Shown: positions 25,778 through 34,736, counted from the stretch's first letter. The stretch is DNA of 64,000 nucleotides from Pelagicoccus enzymogenes (GCF_014803405.1 NZ_JACYFG010000035.1:1-64000), one strand, 5' to 3'. Notes: generated by a model from the sequence alone, not told the origin. Numbers and translations: made by a program.

Positions 25778-27478
25778 ATGAGTTCCGCAGACGCGACACC
25801 AAAGCTCGAGAAGAACGAGTATCTCAAAGAGGAGAGCAACAATCTCCGCGGCACCTTATTGGAGGAGCTAGCAGACACCAGCACCGCTGGCATCACTGCC
25901 GACGCTTCCCAGCTCACCAAGTTTCACGGCATGTACGTGCAGGACGATCGCGACATCCGCGGCGAGCGGCGCGCCAAGAAACTGGAAAAAGCCTTCTCCT
26001 TCATGCTGCGCGTGCGCCTGCCCGGCGGCGTCTGCTCGCCAGACCAGTACCTCATGATGGACCAGCTTTCCACCGACTACGGAAACCACACCATCCGCCT
26101 TACCACCCGCCAAACCTACCAGCTGCACGGATTGCTCAAGGGCAACCTGCGCAACGTCATTCGCGGCATGGACAGGGTGCTCATGGACTCCATCGGAGCT
26201 TGCGGCGACATCAACCGCAACGTGATGTGCCAACCTGACTTCAAGAAGACCCACGCCCACGCCAAGGTCTACGAAATCGCCAAGAACATCTCCCTCCACC
26301 TCCTGCCCAAGGGCAAGGCTTACCGCGAAATCTTCATCGACGGCGAAAAGTTCTCCGGCGAAGTGGAAGAGGAACCCATCTACGGAACAACTTACTTGCC
26401 GCGCAAGTTCAAGATCGGCGTGGCCATCCCACCCACAAACGACGTAGACGTCTTCTCCCAAGACCTCGGCTTCATCGCCATCTTCGAGGGCGAGAAGCTG
26501 CTTGGCTTCAACGTAACCGTCGGCGGCGGCCTCGGCACCACCCACGGCAACGACAAGACCTACCCACGCGTCGCCGACGTGATGGGCTTCTGCACGCCGG
26601 ACCAGGTCAATCAGGTCGCCGAAGCCGTGGTGCTCGCCCAACGCGACAACGGTTCCCGCACCGACCGCAAGAACGCTCGCCTCAAGTACACCATCGACCG
26701 CATGGGCCTCGCCGCCTTCAAGGCCGAAGTGGAAAAGCGCACCGGATTCGCGCTCGCCGAAGCGAAGCCCTTCGAATTCAAGACTATCGAAGACGACTAC
26801 GGCTGGAACCAGGACATCAACGGCAAGTGGTACTACGTACAGTTCGTGGCCTCCGGCCGCATCGTCGACAAGGACGGCGTCAATCTCCGCACCGCCTTCC
26901 GCGAGATCGCCAAGATCCACAAAGGTGACATTCGCCTCACCCCGACTCAGAACCTCGCTTTCTGCGGAATCGACGAGGCGGACAAGGATGCCATCCAGAA
27001 GATCCTCGACGACAACGGCGTCAAGGGACCTGAAGCGCTCTCCGGACTGCGCAAGAACGCCATGGCTTGCCCGGCCCTGCCAACTTGCGGACTGGCTCTC
27101 TCCGAATCGGAACGCTTCATTCCTGAGCTGCTGGACGAATTCGAGAAGGTGCTCGACGAAGCGGGTCTCACCGACGATTCCATCAGCATCCGCATGACCG
27201 GCTGCCCTAACGGATGTGCCCGTCCCTACCTCGCGGAAATCGGCCTCATCGGCAAGGCCCCCGGCAAATACAACCTTTACTTGGGAGCTGCCTACAACGG
27301 CATGCGCCTCAACACGCTCTACAAGGAAAGCATCACTTCCGAAGAGATTGTTCCTGCCGTCGAGCCGCACCTCAAGGCCTACGCCAAGGAGCGCAAGGAA
27401 GGCGAAGGCTTCGGCGACTTCTGCGTGCGCACTGGAGTGGTGACTCCCCCAAGCAAGTACACCGTCGGCCAAGACTAG
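25778..27478 (+). CDS. cysI: Assimilatory sulfite reductase hemoprotein subunit
   Basis: This 566-residue siroheme/4Fe-4S enzyme reduces sulfite to sulfide. It has two ferredoxin-like half domains and nitrite/sulfite reductase modules (DYGNHTIRLTTRQTYQLHG; GACGDINRNVMCQPD). The cluster cysteines lie in ACPALPTC and TGCPNGCARPY. The flavoprotein partner CysJ is absent here, so a ferredoxin or a distant CysJ must supply electrons. ATG 25778 fits the family. A REP-like repeat and a terminator follow. Confidence 0.93.
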   Translation: MSSADATPKLEKNEYLKEESNNLRGTLLEELADTSTAGITADASQLTKFHGMYVQDDRDIRGERRAKKLEKAFSFMLRVRLPGGVCSPDQYLMMDQLSTDYGNHTIRLTTRQTYQLHGLLKGNLRNVIRGMDRVLMDSIGACGDINRNVMCQPDFKKTHAHAKVYEIAKNISLHLLPKGKAYREIFIDGEKFSGEVEEEPIYGTTYLPRKFKIGVAIPPTNDVDVFSQDLGFIAIFEGEKLLGFNVTVGGGLGTTHGNDKTYPRVADVMGFCTPDQVNQVAEAVVLAQRDNGSRTDRKNARLKYTIDRMGLAAFKAEVEKRTGFALAEAKPFEFKTIEDDYGWNQDINGKWYYVQFVASGRIVDKDGVNLRTAFREIAKIHKGDIRLTPTQNLAFCGIDEADKDAIQKILDDNGVKGPEALSGLRKNAMACPALPTCGLALSESERFIPELLDEFEKVLDEAGLTDDSISIRMTGCPNGCARPYLAEIGLIGKAPGKYNLYLGAAYNGMRLNTLYKESITSEEIVPAVEPHLKAYAKERKEGEGFGDFCVRTGVVTPPSKYTVGQD

Positions 27479-27500
27479 TAGGAGCGAGCTTGCTCGCGAT
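27479..27500 (+). repeat. REP-like palindrome, family A
   Basis: The element begins directly after the cysI stop and reads TAGGAGCGAGCTTGCTCGCG, with GCGAGC/GCTCGC pairing. Related copies are at 34621-34641 and, diverged, at 30729-30752. Confidence 0.75.
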
Positions 27501-27523
27501 TTCATAGTAACTAAATTTCCCCA

Positions 27524-27552
27524 GCGGACCGCCTCACAGCGGTCCGCTTTTT
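27524..27552 (+). terminator. Terminator of cysI
   Basis: A perfect 9-bp stem (27524-27532 with 27539-27547), a 6-base loop and five T residues. Confidence 0.92.
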
Positions 27553-27631
27553 CGTGCACGCAAGCCCTTGCAGGTGATCGCCGAATACCTTCTCCCGCAT
27601 CCAATCCTAGCTGCAATGCGTACCCCCATAC

Positions 27632-28699
27632 ATGCGAAAAAACTTTTTTTGGCCCATCCCTAATGTCCTATTAACCATTGTCGCTTTCACTGCCACGCTG
27701 GCCGCTCCCTTCCTGTCCGCACAGGTGGAAAACCTTCGCCTAGAAAACTGGGAATATCCATTCCCTGAATACACGTACCAATTCACGAGCCAGCTCGAAG
27801 AGCACGAGATGGTCTACATGGACGTCTTTCCAGAAAACGCTGCCAACGGCGAAACCGTCGTCCTCTTGCACGGCAAAAACTTCTCCGGCTCCTATTTCGA
27901 GGAAACCGCGCTCTCCCTGAGCAATCGCGGGTACCGCGTGATCATCCCCGACCAGATCGGCTTCGGAAAATCGACCAAGCCCGAGAACTACCACTACACC
28001 TTCCAGCAGCTCGCAATCAACACCATGGGCTTGCTGCAATCCCTCGAAATCGAAAACGCTCACGTTCTCGGGCACTCCATGGGCGGCATGCTGGCCACCC
28101 GCTTCGCCCTTCTCTACCCGAGCTACACCAAAAGCCTCACCCTTCTGAACCCCATCGGACTGGAAGACTGGAAAGCCCTCGGCGTTCCTTACCTTCCCGT
28201 GGAAGCCTGGTACGAGCGCGAACTGGGCAAGACCGCCGAGAAAATAAAAGCCTACCAGCTTTCCTCCTACTACGACGGAAAATGGAAACCCGCCTACGAC
28301 CCCTGGGTCGAGCAACTTGCCAGCTACCTCGACAGTCCGGACTACGCCCGCATGGCCTGGAACCAAGCCCTCACCTACGACATGATTTTCACCCAACCGG
28401 TCGTCTACGAGTTTCCCAAACTGGAAATGCCAACCTTGCTCATCATCGGGCAACGGGACCGCACCGCCCTCGGCAAGGATCTCGTCAGCGACGAGGAACG
28501 GGCCAAACTCGGCAACTACCCTGAGCTAGGAAAAAAGGCCCAGGCCGCCATCCCCAACTCACAACTAGTCGAACTCGAAAACGTCGGGCACTTGCCGCAT
28601 ATCGAAACCTTCAGCCGCTTCATTCAGCCCTATTCCCGTTTCTTGGCGGAAAACGCCAAGCCGCGAAAGAAACGGAGCCCAGAACGGATTGATCAATAG
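27632..28699 (+). CDS. Exported alpha/beta hydrolase
   Basis: This 355-residue protein has a signal peptide (cleavage near APFLSAQ) and an alpha/beta-hydrolase domain. The oxyanion loop is LLHGKNFSG, the nucleophile elbow GHSMGG, the acid GQRDRTA and the histidine GHLPHIE. It is most similar in pattern to epoxide-hydrolase/haloperoxidase-type or esterase enzymes; the substrate is unknown. It should act in the periplasm. The deacetylase gene follows 66 bases downstream. Confidence 0.86.
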   Translation: MRKNFFWPIPNVLLTIVAFTATLAAPFLSAQVENLRLENWEYPFPEYTYQFTSQLEEHEMVYMDVFPENAANGETVVLLHGKNFSGSYFEETALSLSNRGYRVIIPDQIGFGKSTKPENYHYTFQQLAINTMGLLQSLEIENAHVLGHSMGGMLATRFALLYPSYTKSLTLLNPIGLEDWKALGVPYLPVEAWYERELGKTAEKIKAYQLSSYYDGKWKPAYDPWVEQLASYLDSPDYARMAWNQALTYDMIFTQPVVYEFPKLEMPTLLIIGQRDRTALGKDLVSDEERAKLGNYPELGKKAQAAIPNSQLVELENVGHLPHIETFSRFIQPYSRFLAENAKPRKKRSPERIDQ

Positions 28700-28765
28700 T
28701 AAGGGCAGCGCCGCTTGAGTCCCCTGTTGTGATGCCGCCTGCGAATCGCCAAGGTTGCTGCTGAA

Positions 28766-29587
28766 ATGAAAACCTACCTCATCCCCTTGCTCGCCTTTGC
28801 ATCGCTGACCGCCCCGAGCGTCGCCAGCCCCAACTTCACTTGGCCAAACGGCGCCGGAGCCGCGGTCTGCCTCACCTACGACGACTCCCTTCCCTCCCAG
28901 CTCGACATCGCCTACCCGCAGCTTCAAGCCGCAGGCCTCAAGGGCACCTTCTTCTTGCAGGCGAAAGCCGACACCATGGAAAACCGCCTAGACGAGTGGC
29001 GCGAAGTTGCCCGATCCGGACACGAACTCGCCAGTCACTCCCTTGTCCATCCCTGTCGCCAAGGCTTGCCAGGACGTGGCTGGGTCAGCGACGAACTCAA
29101 CCTCGACCACTACACCGTCGAACGCGTGCGCAGCGAGCTTCAGCTCACCAACACGCTCCTCAACGCTATTGACGGACAGACAGCTCGCACCTTCGCCTAC
29201 CCCTGCGGGGACACCGCCGTCGCCAACGGCAGCAAGTCCTTCCTTCCCGTCACCGCAGAGCTCTACCTCGCGTCTCGGGGCGTTTCCTCGCAGCTTGATT
29301 CCATGCAGGAACTGAACTTCAACAACACGCCTGCCTTCGACCTGTCTACCCACAATCTAGATGAAAGCATTGCGTATCTAGAAGATTGTTACACTAAGGG
29401 AACTGTCGCCATCTTTTTGAATCACGGAGTCGGTGGCGACTATCTTGTAACCGATCCACAACTACACCAAGACTTACTCGAGTACCTCGTCTCCAACCGA
29501 GACAGATTCTGGGTCGATACCTTCAAAAACGTCATGACCCACACCCACGACGAATTCACCCGCCTCGGGTGGGATAAGGAGCATTAG
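28766..29587 (+). CDS. Exported polysaccharide deacetylase (NodB-type)
   Basis: This 273-residue protein has a signal peptide. Motif 1 is LTYDDS (Asp pair) and motif 2 ASHSLVHP (H-x3-H metal site), with FAYPCGD as motif 3. These are the key NodB residues of carbohydrate esterase 4 enzymes. It probably removes acetyl groups from a sugar polymer outside the cytoplasm. A HNLDE region and GVGGDYL give the later catalytic loop. Confidence 0.86.
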   Translation: MKTYLIPLLAFASLTAPSVASPNFTWPNGAGAAVCLTYDDSLPSQLDIAYPQLQAAGLKGTFFLQAKADTMENRLDEWREVARSGHELASHSLVHPCRQGLPGRGWVSDELNLDHYTVERVRSELQLTNTLLNAIDGQTARTFAYPCGDTAVANGSKSFLPVTAELYLASRGVSSQLDSMQELNFNNTPAFDLSTHNLDESIAYLEDCYTKGTVAIFLNHGVGGDYLVTDPQLHQDLLEYLVSNRDRFWVDTFKNVMTHTHDEFTRLGWDKEH

Positions 29588-29607
29588 AGATATCTACGCC
29601 GTGGCAT

Positions 29608-31056
29608 TCATGCCGCTGCCGCTTTCAAAGCTTCTCTCAAAGCCAAGAGGCACGCTTCCATCTTCTCCTCGCTGAATGAGGAAAACCCAAACATCATGCC
29701 ATCCCGATCCACCGGACCGGGACCATAGCTGGAGATCGACATAAAGACATAGCCGCGTTTGCGCCCCTCATCCGCGAGTTTCCGAGCATCGACGGACCGT
29801 TTGTAGTAGCCTACAAAGTGCATGCCGCCATCGCAGAGATCGACCTCGATCCACTGCCCCAACAAAGCGTCCACCTGCTTCAGCAACCAGTGGCAGCGTT
29901 GCTGGTACCGCTTCCTCATTTTTCGAAGATGACGTTGAAAATGCCCTTCTCGCATAAAATCGGCAAGACATGCCTGCAGGGCAACAGGAGGATTCATGGC
30001 AGCCGCCCTCCAAAGCGCCAGAAAGTCTGGATACACGGATTTCGGCACCACCAAATAGCCGAGCCTTAAATCCGGAAACATCGAGCGCGTGAACGTACCC
30101 AAATACAAAATACGATCGTAGTTCGATATTCCCTGCATGGCTGGTAGCGGCTTGCCCCTAAAACGAAATTCGCTGTCGTAATCATCCTCTAAGATCCAGG
30201 CGCCCGCTCGCTTTGCCCACTCCAACAAAGCCGCCTGTCGCCCAATTGGCATGGCTATCCCCAGAGGAAACTGGCGAGCAGGAGTCGCAACGACGATACG
30301 CGGGCTGGGCTCGATCTGCTCTAAGGCATCGACCATCAACCCTTGCTCGTCGAGCGGAAGAGAACGAATCTTCGCTCCATTCAAACGAAATGAATCGCTA
30401 ATTCCGCGATAGCTCGGATTCTCGACCGCAACCTCGTCCCCACTCCTAACCAAAGCTCTCGCCGCAAGCTCAATTCCCGGTTGGCTGCCACTCAAAATCA
30501 AAATCTGCCCGGCATCGCAGCGTACCCCTCGCTGCGTGCTCAAATGAGCCGCAATGGCTTCCCGCAATCCAAGAAAACCGCCATCTCCGTGACCGTAGGT
30601 ATTAAGCGAATACGGCGATCTCCTTAACTGCTTGGCATACAACTTCAACCAAAGCTCGATGGGAAACGCCTCCAAGTCCGCACACCCCGACAAGAAAGGC
30701 GGCTGTTCAATGTAGCGAGCCGCTTCTTGTGGGAGCGTGCTTGCCACGCGATTGGCCTCCTCCTCTGTCGATCTTGCCACGAAAAAGCCGTCCGGAATCT
30801 CCTGCGCCACGTAAGTCCCAGCGCCCCGCCGCGAATCCAGATAACCTTCCGCCACCAGCTGCTCGTAGCCCTGAGTCACCGTGATTCGAGCCACTCCGTA
30901 ACGCTGGGCCAGCTCGCGGCTCGAGGGCACGCGCTGTCCTGCTTTCAGCTGGCCCGCCCGAATCGCGTCGCGAAACGACTCGTACACCCGCCGGTACGCG
31001 GGGCAATTGCCCTTGGACAAACGGGGCACAAAATTGGATCTATCATTATCTGCCAA
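29608..31056 (-). CDS. MocR/PdxR-type regulator lacking the PLP lysine
   Basis: This 482-residue protein has an N-terminal GntR winged helix (SSRELAQRYGVARITVTQGYE, shown in part) followed by a class I aminotransferase-like domain (ENPSYRG, DDYDSEFRFRG). In MocR proteins the PLP Schiff-base lysine lies in GTFSK; here the motif reads GTFTR and residue 324 is Arg. The usual TPSHQFP also reads TPARQFP. Cofactor binding is therefore probably altered or lost. A REP-like repeat encodes part of the interdomain linker. The likely start is TTG 31056 because in-frame stops lie just upstream. It is divergent from a flavin-binding oxidase-like gene. Confidence 0.88.
   Translation of the reverse strand: MADNDRSNFVPRLSKGNCPAYRRVYESFRDAIRAGQLKAGQRVPSSRELAQRYGVARITVTQGYEQLVAEGYLDSRRGAGTYVAQEIPDGFFVARSTEEEANRVASTLPQEAARYIEQPPFLSGCADLEAFPIELWLKLYAKQLRRSPYSLNTYGHGDGGFLGLREAIAAHLSTQRGVRCDAGQILILSGSQPGIELAARALVRSGDEVAVENPSYRGISDSFRLNGAKIRSLPLDEQGLMVDALEQIEPSPRIVVATPARQFPLGIAMPIGRQAALLEWAKRAGAWILEDDYDSEFRFRGKPLPAMQGISNYDRILYLGTFTRSMFPDLRLGYLVVPKSVYPDFLALWRAAAMNPPVALQACLADFMREGHFQRHLRKMRKRYQQRCHWLLKQVDALLGQWIEVDLCDGGMHFVGYYKRSVDARKLADEGRKRGYVFMSISSYGPGPVDRDGMMFGFSSFSEEKMEACLLALREALKAAAA
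30729..30752 (+). repeat. Diverged REP-like copy inside the MocR coding region
   Basis: The bases resemble the family A repeats at 27479 and 34621 (GGAGCG-GCTTGC core, then CGCGA). On the minus strand they encode NRVASTLP in the linker between the HTH and aminotransferase domains. Confidence 0.5.
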
Positions 31057-31082
31057 AGTGGACCTATTCCTAAATCCACTTT
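31055..31082. promoter_or_regulatory. Inverted repeat in the MocR/oxidase divergent region
   Basis: Perfect 8-base arms (AAAGTGGA and TCCACTTT) are separated by 12 bases. They lie between the TTG start of the MocR gene and the divergent gene. It is a candidate operator for the MocR regulator. Confidence 0.5.
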
Positions 31083-31134
31083 TCCCCTATCCTCCAGACC
31101 TAAATTCATCAATCGCTCATTCAGCATTCCACCC

Positions 31135-31779
31135 ATGTCTTGCCCTTTCGCCAAAACTCAACGAAGCGCTCCGCAGCGGACGCCCAAACGCGTTTCCTTC
31201 GAACGCCCTCCTGTCTACGCCGTGATCGACGAGGCGCCCATCTGCCACGTTGGTTTTACCACGCCAAACGGCCAGCCTTTCGTGATCCCCACCATCCACG
31301 CTCGGAAAGAGGATACGCTATATTTCCATGGCTCCACTCAGAGCCGGCTGCTGCAAGCGATCGCTTCCGGCGATCCGATCTGCTGCACCTTCACCTTTCT
31401 CGACGGAATCGTAGCAGCCCGATCCGCGATGCACCACTCCATGAACTACCGCTCGGTAGTCGCCTTTGGCAGCGGATACCTGCTCACCGACCAGGCCTTG
31501 CGCCAAGAGGCCTTCCGCCTCACCGTAGAAAAGCTCATCCCCGGTCGCTGGGAAAACTGCCGGCAGCCAAACGATGCCGAATCGAAAGCCACCGCGATCG
31601 CAGCCTTGAAGATAGAAGAAGCGACGCTGAAGGTCCGCACCGGACCTCCCAACGATATCGCTTCGGATCTGGAAGGCCCCTACTGGGCAGGCGTGATTCC
31701 CACCTTGACTCATTACGGTCCACCGGAACCCGCAGTCTCCCAAGAGCTACCCGCTCACATTTCCGAGCTGGTCAGCTAA
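31135..31779 (+). CDS. Pyridoxamine 5'-phosphate oxidase-like flavin-binding protein
   Basis: This 214-residue protein of the split beta-barrel FMN-binding group (NimA/PNPOx-like) has AVIDEAPICHVGFTTPNG, then FHGSTQSRLL and CTFTFLDGIVAARS (each shown in part). These match flavin-nucleotide-binding proteins commonly paired with MocR regulators. True PNPOx activity is not shown. ATG 31135 was chosen over an upstream extension crossing the MocR gene. Confidence 0.82.
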   Translation: MSCPFAKTQRSAPQRTPKRVSFERPPVYAVIDEAPICHVGFTTPNGQPFVIPTIHARKEDTLYFHGSTQSRLLQAIASGDPICCTFTFLDGIVAARSAMHHSMNYRSVVAFGSGYLLTDQALRQEAFRLTVEKLIPGRWENCRQPNDAESKATAIAALKIEEATLKVRTGPPNDIASDLEGPYWAGVIPTLTHYGPPEPAVSQELPAHISELVS

Positions 31780-31797
31780 CGCTAGCCCGCGAAACGA

Positions 31798-32232
31798 CTA
31801 CTCGGCCTGGTTCGCAACCCCGGCGATCAAGGTCTTCTCCGAGCTCTCGACCGGAGCAGCGTTGCCTTCGCCCGCGAAGCTCGGATCGAGTTGCTTGATC
31901 GCGTTGACAGCCATTTGGTGCCGAATCTTGGCGGCTTGCAGGCCGGCCAGATCCTTCTGCGCGTCCGTATTCCTCAAGTTCCAGACCGCCTCCCGCTTTT
32001 GGTAGACGATCGCTTCCATTTCATCGGCGTACTTGACCAATGCGAGCAGGAGTTGCTCCGAGCGATGAAACTCTACGAACGGCGACGCATCCGAACTCGC
32101 AACCTGGCTCGACTTCAAGAAGCGGATCAGCGATTCAGCGTGCACGTCGCTGTTCAGGAGCTTGAGGGACTCGCCAGCCTGAGCGAAGGCGGCGAACCAG
32201 AGGAAACACAAGATTAAGGCGGCTTTCTGCAT
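31798..32232 (-). CDS. Unknown exported protein
   Basis: This 144-residue protein begins with a typical signal peptide (FLWFAAFAQAGE). The rest is mostly helical (LIRFLKSSQ; LLLALVKYADEMEAIVYQK). The family is not recognised. It is convergent with the oxidase-like gene and 192 bases from the divergent sulfatase. Start ATG 32232 was chosen for the signal peptide. Confidence 0.65.
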   Translation of the reverse strand: MQKAALILCFLWFAAFAQAGESLKLLNSDVHAESLIRFLKSSQVASSDASPFVEFHRSEQLLLALVKYADEMEAIVYQKREAVWNLRNTDAQKDLAGLQAAKIRHQMAVNAIKQLDPSFAGEGNAAPVESSEKTLIAGVANQAE

Positions 32233-32424
32233 GGGTGCAAACAGAGCAACCGCAGCGCCAACCGAACGAATTCCTTTCCAGTCCCGCAAAACTGATACTT
32301 CCTTTACAGGGCCGAACTTTCTGGAACCGTTAACTGAACTAAACTCTGGCAAGCCCGCTGGATTCGCCCTTCTTTATGCAGTTGCCAATCGATCCTACCT
32401 AATCCCCCCAACCCACCGAGACAG

Positions 32425-33837
32425 ATGCGACTTACCACCCTGCTTATCACGCTTTTGGCCGCCAGCCCCTGCTGGGCAAAGCAAGCTCCCAACATCATCT
32501 ACATCCTTGCCGACGACTTAGGCTACGGAGACCTTTCCTGCTACGGGCAAACCAACTTCGAAACGCCAAACATCGACAGGCTCGCGGCCCAAGGCATGCG
32601 CTTCACCCAACATTACTCCGGGAGCACGGTCTGCGCCCCATCCCGCTGCGCCCTGCTCACCGGCAAGCACGTCGGGCACGCCGCAGTTCGCGGCAACAAT
32701 GAAGTCAGGCCGGAAGGACAGCAGCCCATGCCAGCCGATACCTACACGCTGGCCCACCTTCTCAAAGAGGCAGGCTACGCCACGGGAATTTTCGGCAAGT
32801 GGGGACTCGGCGCCCCCGACTCCGCCAGCGAACCTCTGAAGATGGGATTCGACCGCTTCTACGGATATAATTGCCAACGCCTCGCCCACCACTACTACCC
32901 CTACTTTCTCTGGAACGACGACGAGAGGGAGATTCTGTGGGACAATTTCGGCCGCGAGACTAACGTCTACGCTCCGGACCTGATACAGGAAGAGGCTCTC
33001 GCTTTCATCGAGGCCAACAAGGACCGCCCCTTCTTCTGCTACTACGCCCTCGTGCAGCCCCACGCCGAAATGTTCGCTCCGGAGGATTACATGGAGAAGC
33101 ACCGCGGCAGGTATCTGCCCGAAAAATCGTTCAAGGGCGTCGACTCCGGTCCCCGCTTCCGCAAAGGGGCTTACGGCTCGCAACCCGAGGCCCACGCAGC
33201 CTTTGCCGCCATGGTAAACCACCTCGACGACGACGTCGGAGAACTCGTCTCCAAGCTCGAAGAGCTCGGCATCGACGAAAACACCTTGATCATCTTCACC
33301 TCCGACAACGGACCGCATCAGGAGGCTGGGCACAATCCGCGCTACTTCAACTCCAACGGCGGGCTACGCGGCTTCAAGCGAGACCTCTACGAAGGCGGCA
33401 TCCGCGTGCCCATGATCGCCAAATGGCCAGGCCGCATCGCCGAAGGCTCGGTTTCCCAACATGTTTCCGCATTCTGGGACGTGCTGCCCACTGTCGCGGA
33501 CTTGACTGGTCAATCCGTCCCGGAAGGAACGGACGGAATTTCTTTCCTCCCCAGCTTGCTCGGCGAGGGAGAACAAACAAAACATGCCTACCTCTACTGG
33601 GAATTCCACGAGAAGAAGGGCCGCATCGCCCTGAGGAAGGGAAAATGGAAAGCCGTCCGCTACGGAGTGTCCACGAACCCCGACGTCCCCACCCAACTCT
33701 TCGACCTTTCCCAAGACCCGAGCGAGAGCCGAAACCTCGCCAAGCAACGCCCCGAAGTCCTGCGCGAACTGGAGCGACTCATGCAGGAAGCCCGCACGAC
33801 TTCCCCCATCCCTAAATACAATTTTCCCGACACTTGA
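32425..33837 (+). CDS. Exported arylsulfatase-type sulfatase
   Basis: This 470-residue protein has a signal peptide (cleavage near SPCWAKQ). The sulfatase motif is CAPSR with C70, the residue converted to formylglycine. Metal ligands are visible in ILADDLGYGD and FTSDNGPHQE. Family S1 sulfatases in this phylum often act on algal sulfated sugars; the substrate here is unknown. A maturase (anaerobic type or FGE) is not in the window. Confidence 0.9.
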   Translation: MRLTTLLITLLAASPCWAKQAPNIIYILADDLGYGDLSCYGQTNFETPNIDRLAAQGMRFTQHYSGSTVCAPSRCALLTGKHVGHAAVRGNNEVRPEGQQPMPADTYTLAHLLKEAGYATGIFGKWGLGAPDSASEPLKMGFDRFYGYNCQRLAHHYYPYFLWNDDEREILWDNFGRETNVYAPDLIQEEALAFIEANKDRPFFCYYALVQPHAEMFAPEDYMEKHRGRYLPEKSFKGVDSGPRFRKGAYGSQPEAHAAFAAMVNHLDDDVGELVSKLEELGIDENTLIIFTSDNGPHQEAGHNPRYFNSNGGLRGFKRDLYEGGIRVPMIAKWPGRIAEGSVSQHVSAFWDVLPTVADLTGQSVPEGTDGISFLPSLLGEGEQTKHAYLYWEFHEKKGRIALRKGKWKAVRYGVSTNPDVPTQLFDLSQDPSESRNLAKQRPEVLRELERLMQEARTTSPIPKYNFPDT

Positions 33838-33894
33838 ACACGGCGGATAATTTGGATTGCCCCTACCTCGCAAATGCCAAACCTCTGCCGCCCT

Positions 33895-34623
33895 ATGAGC
33901 GCTAAAGAAATCGCATCCTCAACGCTAAAGTCGCACGTCGCCGGCAACCCGTACCCCGGTCGCGGCCTCGTCATCGGCAAGTCCGCCTCCGGCGAGGCCT
34001 GGCAGCAAGTCTACTGGATCATGGGCCGCAGCCCCAACAGCCGCAACCGCCAGTTTTCGCTGGAAGGCACCACGCTCAGCACTGAACCCTTCGACCCTTC
34101 CAAAGTCGAAGACCCCAGCCTCATCATCTACGAGGCCATGCTCGAACTCCCCGGGCAATTCCTCGTTTCCAACGGCGACCAAACCCGTACCCTCTGCGAC
34201 GGACTCGCCGCCGGCAAGACCGCCAAGCAAGCCCTCTCCACCCGCGATCGCGAACCCGACGCCCCCAACTACACCCCACGTATCACCGGCCAACTCGACC
34301 TCACCGGCGACACGCCAGAGATCGGGCTTTCCATCCTTAAGGCCAACAAGATCGACCCCACGTATTCGGACCGCCACTACTACTATCCGCAAGAGCCCGC
34401 CAACGGCATCGGTTACGGGCTCACCACCTACATGGGCGACGGCAACCCGCTCCCTACCTTCAACGTCGACCCCTTGCTCCTGCCCATCGCAGCGACGGCT
34501 GAAGAAACGCTCGAGCTCTACTGGGACGCCCTCGACGAAGACAACCGCATCTCGCTCGCGGTCAAGGAAATAGCCCTCGACGGTTCCAGCTCCCGCGTCG
34601 TCCTGCGCAACAAGTACGTTTAG
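33895..34623 (+). CDS. purO: IMP cyclohydrolase, PurO type
   Basis: This 242-residue protein matches the archaeal-type IMP cyclohydrolase family (PF07826), with the opening GNPYPGRGLVIG and the later TPRITGQLDL. It would close the ring of FAICAR to give IMP. Most bacteria use the PurH domain instead. Two ATGs (33874 and 33895) are possible; the second was chosen because the family starts close to the glycine motif. Its stop codon is supplied by the first bases of a REP-like repeat. purE and purK lie 6 kb away. Confidence 0.82.
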   Translation: MSAKEIASSTLKSHVAGNPYPGRGLVIGKSASGEAWQQVYWIMGRSPNSRNRQFSLEGTTLSTEPFDPSKVEDPSLIIYEAMLELPGQFLVSNGDQTRTLCDGLAAGKTAKQALSTRDREPDAPNYTPRITGQLDLTGDTPEIGLSILKANKIDPTYSDRHYYYPQEPANGIGYGLTTYMGDGNPLPTFNVDPLLLPIAATAEETLELYWDALDEDNRISLAVKEIALDGSSSRVVLRNKYV

Positions 34624-34641
34624 GAGCGAGCTTGGTCGCGA
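34621..34641 (+). repeat. REP-like palindrome, family A
   Basis: The element starts at the purO stop codon (TAG) and shares 19 of its first 20 bases with the copy at 27479. Like that copy it is followed by a terminator. Confidence 0.75.
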
Positions 34642-34660
34642 ACCCCTTACCCAATTCCAA

Positions 34661-34690
34661 AACGCTAGCCCGCCCGGCTAGCGTTTTTTT
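34661..34690 (+). terminator. Terminator of purO
   Basis: A perfect 10-bp stem (34661-34670 with 34676-34685), a 5-base loop and a run of seven T residues. Confidence 0.92.
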
Positions 34691-34736
34691 GTGCTTCAAC
34701 CTTTCCTCCCCGCCTTCCGTTCGCCACACTTCTAAC

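Noticed and set aside
25868-27616. A 582-codon open frame on the minus strand opposite cysI
   Set aside because: It mirrors the codon pattern of cysI, has biased composition (Val/Gly/Asp/His-rich) and no recognisable motif; long antisense frames are expected in GC-rich genes.
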